In this document: positions 13,152-22,100 of the stretch, in pieces | How positions within the stretch are numbered: the first letter of the stretch is position 1 | How the letters are laid out: each line of letters begins with the position of its first letter | Program-made: the position numbers and the translations under genes | Notes under the pieces: model-generated | What the model was told of the DNA's origin: nothing | What the model saw: only the letters and a program-made list of their open reading frames with translations | Databases searched by the model: none | Assembly (NCBI RefSeq): GCF_018320785.1 | Contig: NC_054876.1 | Location: 23,272,212 to 23,336,211, forward strand | Direction of reading: 5' to 3' | DNA from: Cheilinus undulatus | Lineage: Eukaryota; Chordata; Actinopteri; Labriformes; Labridae | DNA length: 64,000 nucleotides

Positions 13152-16100
13152 ATCCTAATTCTGTATTTGTCTATTACTGCAGAAAGTTCTTCAACAAACA
13201 ATTATGTCTGAATGAAATCAATTAGTTTTTGCAGTGGTCATTTTCCATAAATTTCCTGCAGAAACTTTGGCTATAAATCAGAATATCACATTCATGTTCA
13301 GTGACCAGCATGTGTCTGTGCTCTGCAGATACACGCGGCTGGCCAGCTGTGACATCTGGGGCACCAAAGAGGTGGACTTCCTGGGACTAGACGACTTCTC
13401 CAGCCCCTACCAAGATGAGGAGGTGATTGGTCGAACCCCGACGCTCGCTCAGCTTAACAGCGAGGATTCTCAGTCCGTCTGTGAGGCGCTTTACCCCCCT
13501 GGTGACCTCACCCTGCCAACTCCCTCGCCACAGCCTCAACCTCAGCCTCAGCCGTCACAATTCCCTTGTCACAGTAAGAGACCCCTGATCCCTGGCCAAG
13601 GACCAGGTTCCTCACGGCCCTCTCCGAGTTCCACGTCCTCTTCCCGTCCTTCCTGCAACCTTCTCCCAGATTTCCCTGAGAGCTCTCAAAAAGCCACCAG
13701 ACCCGTCCCCTCCAGCACAGAGACTATGGCCAAAACTCAGACCCTCCTCAGCCTCAGCCAGGACCATGGCCAAGGTCAAACCAAGGCTCCAGGGAGAGGA
13801 AGCAAGATGGCCTCCCCAAATTCTCCTGGCACTGACTTTGTGCGAAAGGCTAAAGTCCGTGTCAGCGCTGTGCGTAATACTCAGCCTGACAAGCCCTCCC
13901 AGACAGACTTTGAGCGGTCAGATCCCCCACTGAGTCTCCCCCAGCCCCAAGACGAGAAAGCCTCCACATCAGCAAGCGCCACTGTGGTGGGATCTCCTGC
14001 TGCAGCAGCTGGGGGTTCTGCCAGCCTGACAAGCTTTGAGCGGAGGCCAGAGGTGATAGTGAAGAGAGAGATGCCTGGAGGCCGGACTGCCTCCACGCCA
14101 CAGCTGGTGGAAACGAGCCAGGGGCTGGAGGGTGGCACCTCTGGGCTTGTCAGCGCCGTTGGTGAAAACGTGGCAGGAGCTAGCGGCAGCGTTCTAGTGG
14201 GTGAAGGAACAGAGAAGAGCAAGGAGGAAGAACATAACTACTCCCTGTTTCTGACCCGCAGCAGACTGGCCGGCAGAGCTCACTCCCAGCTGGAGGAGGA
14301 TGAAGAGGAGGAGGATGAGGAAGAGGAGGCAGAGGAAGAGGAGGAGGAAGGAGACGGGCTGGAGCTGGATGATGAAGACCATGATGAGGGCTTTGGCAGT
14401 GAGCATGAGCTGTCTGAGAATGAGGAGGAAGAGGATGAAGAGGAGGATGAAGATTATGAAGCAGACAAGGACGACGACATGAGTGACGCCTTCTCTGAGC
14501 CAGGTAGTTACATGTAATCCTCATACATGCGATTTACCTGCCAGACCACTTGCTGTCTCCTCTTTAAACTGTTTATTACCGTCTTTATTTTTCACTTCTC
14601 CATTTCCTCCTCCTCCACCAGGCTGCGACATGGAGCTGATGGAGGACATTAAAGGTCTGACTGCAGGAGTTTCAAGCCGAAAGAGAGGCAAGCGTCGCTA
14701 CTTCTGGGAGTACAGCGAGCAGCTCACCCCCTCCAAACAGGAACGTATGCTCAAGCCATCTGAGTGGGACAGACACACGCTGCCTAGCAACCTGTACCAG
14801 AAGAATGGGCCTCTCCATGGTACACACAAACACACACGTACAATATTAGCTGTGCACTGGAGCATCAAATCAACATAAACAAACCTGGTGCCTTGATTTA
14901 ATGTACCACGCCTGTTTAAGTATGTAAATTCCCCAGCCAGGGGTCTCTGAATCAAAACGATAACAAAAGATGACATAAGATCGATTCCCTGTTACTCCAC
15001 ACTCCCAGAAATGAGTGAAGCATTGTTATGTTGCAGTTTGAGTCACAGCAATCTCCCCCTGTCCTATAATGTCGTCACAGCGGTGATACTGAGGCCAGCT
15101 AATATTCACTCCTGTCAACTATGCGTGCTATCAGTGTCAGCACACACAGAAGTTGTGTGTGTGCTGACACTGATAGCACACTGGTTACCAGTTTGTCTGG
15201 TGTTAGACCAGACAAATGTCCAAGGTCATGCTTTTTTGGGGACTCTTGGTTACTTTTCAAATAACGTTAAATATGCAATTAAGATGCTCGCCTCCCTGTC
15301 GTAAGAATTTATTAGTGCCTGAAGAGACATGAGTGTCACAGGGGAAGTACTTGTGGAGTCACAAAATTTGTTTACAATGATAAATATTTGTAAAAATATA
15401 GGGGACTCTGCAGATGTCTGTTCAAAACAATACAAACAACAGTGATACGCTAAGAAAACGTATAAATTAATCAATTATCTAGTGTCGTTATGAATCTGTT
15501 GAATTTGGGAATGTTTGTACTAGGAATGAAAAGAGTACAGGTATTAATGATAACCATGATAAAATTCCTCTACAGTTATCATACCGGTCATATTTTTATT
15601 ATCATGATAACCGGGCTTTAATATCACGGTAAATATTGTCCAGGCAGCATGCAATGTAGCTTCATAATCTGAGGTGAATGGGGAAAAAACATCCATAGGT
15701 CAGGGCAACAACACAAGTATTTAATACCTACGCCAAGGAGGTTATGTGATCGGCAGGGTTTGTTAGTTTGTTTTTCTAATGGCGGACGTCTGCGCTCTCC
15801 GAGTGCTTTTCTAGTTAGACATTTCCTATAAACCTCACCACAAACTGACGAGGTAGGGAGCTGGACTGAAAAAGCCACCAGAATGGATGAAGCAAGTTGC
15901 TAACAGCTACAGCTAACAGCTAGCTACATTAGCTTGTTTAGTTCCTTTTGACCGTGTTAGATACAGAGTTTTGAGAGCGGAGACTATGGATGTTTGGCAA
16001 TGAATCGTTTTAAGTAGAGTGGAGGGAAATGCTTGCTGTGCTAACTTGTACTTACACAAGCACGCTTGCTCATCCTTGGTTAAAGCCAACAGTTTCCGAA

Positions 16101-19100
16101 CTTTCAGTCTTTATAAGTTTTGACAGCATTAGTACGGGCTTTCTTGTTATGGAGACTGACAAACACATCCTGTTACAACTGTAAAAGTTAAGAATTTCTC
16201 AGTCTTTGAAAACAGTTGGGAGTATTTGAGTGAATGTAAGTACGCAAAAAAGAAAATAGTGTAAGTCATTTTATAACAGGAAGTCCACAGGTTCCTAAAT
16301 ATGTTCAGCCAAAATTAATGCTTTTAAAAAGTATTAAAAAGTCTTAAATGCAGGACTGGAAGGTCTAAAATTTTGTAGTCTTTTTAATAACTTATTTATC
16401 TAAAGAGGCTGTTGGCTAGTTTTAGATTTTGATTTAATCAAACTAATTTTTTTAAACTGTGCTTGCTCTTGAATTCAGACTTATGGGGATAAATAACTGA
16501 AATGAATACAACTCAGTTATTGTGTGCTATGACTTATCAGCTAAAAGTAAAGTGATTATTTACACAGCAGTGCTTAAAATCCCAATAAAGGTTATACGTG
16601 TTATGAAATTGGCAATTATAACTTGTTTTTTTTTCTTGATACTTATATTTTGTTTTGGTGGGGGGGCTGTAAATAGATACATCTAGATGTTAGGAAAGCT
16701 ACATTTAGGCTGCATAATTAAAGAATACGACCTTCCATTTAGCTATCTCTCATTGTCTAATCTCAAAATGCTCAATGAAAGCTTAATTTACATACTAAAA
16801 CAAAAATTGCTACTTGTTTTTTCTTTTATTTTTGTCACATTCTTGTCTTACTATCAGCACAAAACTGCATCCATAATAAAACTGATTAGAGATTTAAGAT
16901 GTGATAAGTCTTAAAAAGTATGAGGAGCATCTCTAAAAGGTTGTAAAAAGTATTAAATCCGATTTCAGTTTTTCTGTATATACCCTATATAATTTAGACA
17001 CCTCAGTGTGAAAATTCTACATATTGTACCTTTAAAGATGCAACTTTTATTACAATGTCTTATAGATGTCACAGCCAGTTTAAGTACAACTTTCTCCGTT
17101 TGCATGCATTAGTAAACAACAGTTGGTGTGCTGGTTGTCCGAGATGTCAGGTTATGCCTCATTTACAGAGGGGCATTCTTTTCTAACAGAATATAAAATA
17201 AATAAGATGTGAAGGATAAGACTTCAAGAGAATGTAAAAGCATTTCACTGCATTGATCCGAGTGTATATAATTTTTATTTCACTCTGCTGGACTCTGATG
17301 GTTCGGATTTTCCAAAGTAGCAGCTGTGCACAGCTTGATGCAGTGACACAACAGTGTGAGGGTTCACACTGGAAACTAAATAAATAAATAAATAGATAAA
17401 TAAAATGGAGCATGTCTCATTTCACATAATTTAAACAACAGTAGAAATGAAATGAACAGACAGCAAAAATTTCTGTTGCATCAATGCTGGTATTTTAATT
17501 TACTCTGTCATAAAAAAAATGTTTAAAGAGGTGACTTATGTTTCCATTTTGACACACTGTTGCATTAAATGTAAACTCTTGGTTAAAAAGCCTTTTTGCC
17601 TGTCTGTAGGTGGCAGGTAGAAAATAACATCAAAGGATCTGAAAGATGAACATTGAAGCAATTATGAAAAATAATCAGAATGGAGATATTTTCTTTGACT
17701 TCCTGTTTTTAACGCTTAGAAAGGTAGAGATTTCTTTCCTCAAAGAAAGTGGAAGTGAAAGCTGTGTACTCAGAATTGACACTGAATTTTATTAAAAGGA
17801 GAAACAGACAGAGAGAGAAGAAAAGGGGAAAATGAACCAGCTTTGTGCTGTTGTTTCTTATTCCGCTGGTGTTTTACCATAAATATACAACTCCTGTGGA
17901 GAGGATTTTCAGGTTTATTCCCCCATTTGATGGCATAAGGCTTATTGACTATACTGTTTTAAGGCATTACACTATGGCTCTGTGACATTTCACTTTCACT
18001 GTGAACATCATAGAGGCAAGATAGGGGGACAAATGTTCTCTGTGGTGTCTTTTGAGGTAGAAACAGAGATGTTGCAGAGACAAAAACAGGATCAGCAGAG
18101 CCAGCTTGAGAGAGCAGCAGGTGTGTGTATGTTGAACCTCTGCTGTGTTGGCTCTTTCATTACTAAAGGCATTTTGAATTAACAGACAGGGACACCAAAC
18201 ATCACCCTGTCAAGTTACCAATATAAATGTCTTGCAGTATAGTGATGGTGGATCTACATTATGGCGCCATGAAAACACCTCCAGTCAGTGCTACCCTCTT
18301 CTTTATTGAGCTGCAGTCGATCAAAACAACTCCAGCATGCTTGTATAGTTTATGCCAGCTGACACAGTAAATTCAATGTGATAATCCCCTCTGACAGCTT
18401 TTTTTCATGTTCTTCTAAAGGAAAGTACCTGCTGAAAAAGTCTCGCCGAACAGATGTTGAAGACCTCACTCCCAATCCACGCAAGTTGCTGCAGATCGGC
18501 ACCGAGCTCCGCAAACTGAACAAGGTGATCAGTGACCTGACCCCCGTCAGTGAGCTACCTGTAACCGCTCGACCACGGTCTCGCAAGGAGAAGAACAAGC
18601 TGGCCTCCAGGTAAAACAGGCACAAGTATACAGAACCTGCACAAGTATACCAGATTCTTAGATGTATTCACACTGACCTCGTAGGTTCAGTTTAAGAAAG
18701 CAGAACTTTATAAATTCTGACCATGTGTCATGTTTGCCTCTTTTCTTGGCATGTTTAAAAATGTCATGTCTGTTGTGTATTGTAGAGCCTGTCGTTTAAA
18801 GAAGAAGGCCCAGTATGAAGCAAACAAGGTGAAGCTCTGGGGACTCAGCACAGAATACGGTACGTCACATATAGCATTAAACATGCACTGTACTTTTTCA
18901 GATACACAGTTGCAAGAAAAAGTATGTGAACCCTTTGGGATTTCTTGGATTTCTGCATAAATTGGTCATGAAATGTGTTCTGATCTTCATCTAAGTCACA
19001 AAAATAGACAAACACAGTCTGCTTAAACTAATACTGCACAAAAAATGATATGTTTTCATATCTTTATTGAACAAAACATGTAAACATTCACAGTGCAGGG

Positions 19101-22100
19101 TGGAAAAAGTATGTGAACCCCTGGGCTAATGACTGGTTGACCCTCCTTTGGCAGCAATAACCTCAACCAAATGTTTCCTGTAGTTGCAGATCAGGTCTGC
19201 ACAACAGTCAGGAGGAATTTTGGACTCTTCCTCTTTACAAAACTGTTTCAGTGCATCAGTATTATTGGGATGTCTGGTGTGAATCGTTCTCTTGAGGTCA
19301 TGCTGCAGCATCTCAATCGGGTTGAGGTCAGGACTCTGACTGGGCCACTCCAGAAGGCGTATTTTTTATTTTTTGAAGCCATTCTGTTATTGATTTACTT
19401 TCGTGCTTTGGGTCGTTGTCCTGTTGCATCACCCATCCTCTGTTGAGCTTCAGTTGGCGGACAGAAGTTTTCCTGCAACATGTTTTGATAAACTTAGGAA
19501 TTCATTTTTCTGTCAATGACAGCAATCCGTCCAGGCCCTGAGGCAGCAAAGCAGCCCCAAACCATGATGACCCCTCCACCATATTTCACAGTTGGGATGA
19601 GGTTTTGATGTTGGTGTGCTGTGCCTTTTTTTCTCCACACATAGCATTGTGAGTTCCTTCCAAACAACTCAATTTTGGTTTCATCTGTCCACAGAATATT
19701 TTGCCAGTAGTGCTGTGGAACATCCAGATGCTCTTTTGCAAACTTCAAACGTACAACAATGTTTTTTTTGGACAGCAGTGGCTTCTTCCGTGGTGTCCTC
19801 CCATGAACTCCATTCTTGTTTAATGTTGTACTTATTGTAGATTTGTCAACACAAATGTTGGCATGTGCCAGAGACATCTGTAAGTCTTTAGCTGATACTC
19901 TAGAATTCTTCTTCACCTCATTGAGCATTCTGCACTGTGCTCTTGCAGTCATCTTTACAGGACCACCACGTCTAGGGAGAGTAGCAACAGTGCTGAACTT
20001 TCTCCATATGTAGACAGTCTGTCTTACCGTGGACACATGAACATCAAGGCTTTTAGAGATACTTTTGTAACCCTTTCCAGCTTCATGTAAGTCAACAATT
20101 CTTGATTGTAGGTTTTCTGAGAGCTCTTTTGTGCCAGACATGGCTCACATCAGGCAATGCCTCTTGAGAACAGCAATTCCAAAACTGGTGTGTGTTTTTT
20201 TTTATGGGTACGGCAGCTTTAACCAACACATCCAATCTCATCACATTGATTGGACTCCAGGTTGGCTGACTCCTGGCTCCAATTAGCTCTTGGGGAAGTC
20301 AGTAGCCTAGGGGTTTACATACTTTTTCCACCCTGCACTATGAATGTTTACATGTTTTGTTCAATAAAGATATGAAAATATATCATTTTTTGTGCGGTAT
20401 TAGTTTAAGCAGACTGTGTTTGTCTATTGTTGTGGCTTAGATGAAGATCAGAACACATTTTATGACCAATTTATGCAGAAATCCAAGAAATCCCAAAGGG
20501 TTCACATACTTTTTGTTGCAACTGTGTAACTAAATGTGTTTATCACTCATAAATTCATGCTTCGTCAAGCCTAAATCATTAATAAATGTAGGTGATCAGG
20601 TATTTTTATCATCCCTGTTCTGGAGCTGCCTGGGTTTTGGATTTGCATTTTGTATCAACAATTCTGAGATGGTTAAGACTTTATATTTATATTCTGTATA
20701 TCGGTGTTTGTCTGTAGATCGTCTGCTGTTTGTGATCAACACCATCAAGGAGGAAATCGTGGCCCGAGTGGAGGACTCCTCTCCTCGTCCAACCAACATG
20801 ACAGACACTCTGGAGCATCTTATCCAGGAGACACTTGGTGAGAAATATATATGATTAAACAGAATAGAGACTTAAGTGACTGAGTCACTCACAGCTGATT
20901 GGTCCTCATAAACAAATTTTCATATAGACAGTACTTTTTGATTAATTGTTGTATGATGTGATCATATTTTGATAACGTCAAAATTCAAAACAAAGGGATA
21001 GAAATAAACTCATCACTAAACTGATATGATTGAAATATATGGCAACATTTTATTAAAACCAACTTTAATAAGGGTATTAAGAAATGGTGTTAAGAAATTA
21101 GAAATCTTGTGACAAGATAGAAAATCTTTATCTTCTTGTCAAAGGCAATAAGATTTTCTATTGCATCATATTTAAAACACACATTGCAGTGGCAACTAAT
21201 GACTTTCATAACTACAAAATTTTGTGTTTATCCATAAAATTTGATTTTAAATGAAAATAGCAGTTGAAATCATGCATATAACAGCACTTATTATTCATCA
21301 CTCAGCAGTGTCTTGGTGAGATTTTCTTCAATTTGTGCTTGAGAAAGTTTTAAGACAAACCTACATCAGATTAATGCTGTTTTCTTGGTGTGCGACAAAC
21401 ATAGCCCCTTGTGTGATGGCCAAAAAGCATTATTTTGGCCTCATCAGACCAAAGAACTTTCTTCCACTTGACCATGGAGTCTCCCGCACAACTTTTGGTG
21501 AATTCACATTGTGATTTAATGAGTTTTCTTCAACATTGCACTCTCCCATAAAGCTTTGACTGACGATGAACCAGGGCAACAGTTGTTATGTGCAGAGTCT
21601 CTCCCATCTCTGAAGTATGCAGATCCTTCAGAGTAGTCACAGGTGTCTTGGTGGCATCTCTCACTTGTCTCCTTTCTGTGTGATCACTCAGTTTGTAAGG
21701 AAGTGAGACTGCAGGGCTGTGTGCAAACACAGAAGGCAAAGGGGAAGAGAGGTGAGAGCAGATGTCAGTAATGTCCAGATTAACTACAAAACAATCACAC
21801 ACTGGATTCCTTGAATAATTGGATGTAGTGCTGCTCAAAATAAGTGGAAAAAGGGGGATTTAACAATATGATAAGTACCAGCAGTGGATGTTATGGACAT
21901 AGGCCACAAATAGATAAACTGGAGGATATCACTTGTTCAGATAGTGCTGTCATCAGAAACAACATGCATCACACTGTAGTAAGGAAAGGATGCATTCAAG
22001 GGGAAAAATGGTACTTAAACACATTGTAGCGTGCATGTGAATACCGATTTTCGTTTTTAGAAAAGGGTTTTTATAAAAATTCTTAATAAAGTTCCAAGTT

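Larger units (their letters stand above)
8461..13328. other. rest of crebrf intron 2
   Basis: Apart from the SINE copy near 10480-10625 and the (AT)n run at 13087-13148, I see no coding exon or clear element here. Confidence 0.5.
14820..18420. other. crebrf intron 4
   Basis: Holds paired hairpins (15125-15216) and a short repeat derivative (15727-15820). The rest is AT-rich sequence in which I see no exon or clear element. Confidence 0.5.

Noticed and set aside
13862..14524. antisense ORFs across crebrf exon 3
   Set aside because: Mirror the GC-rich, acidic-repeat coding exon on the other strand.
15125..15179. microRNA precursor
   Set aside because: The stem is only 24 bp and perfect, shorter than normal precursors; kept as an unexplained hairpin.
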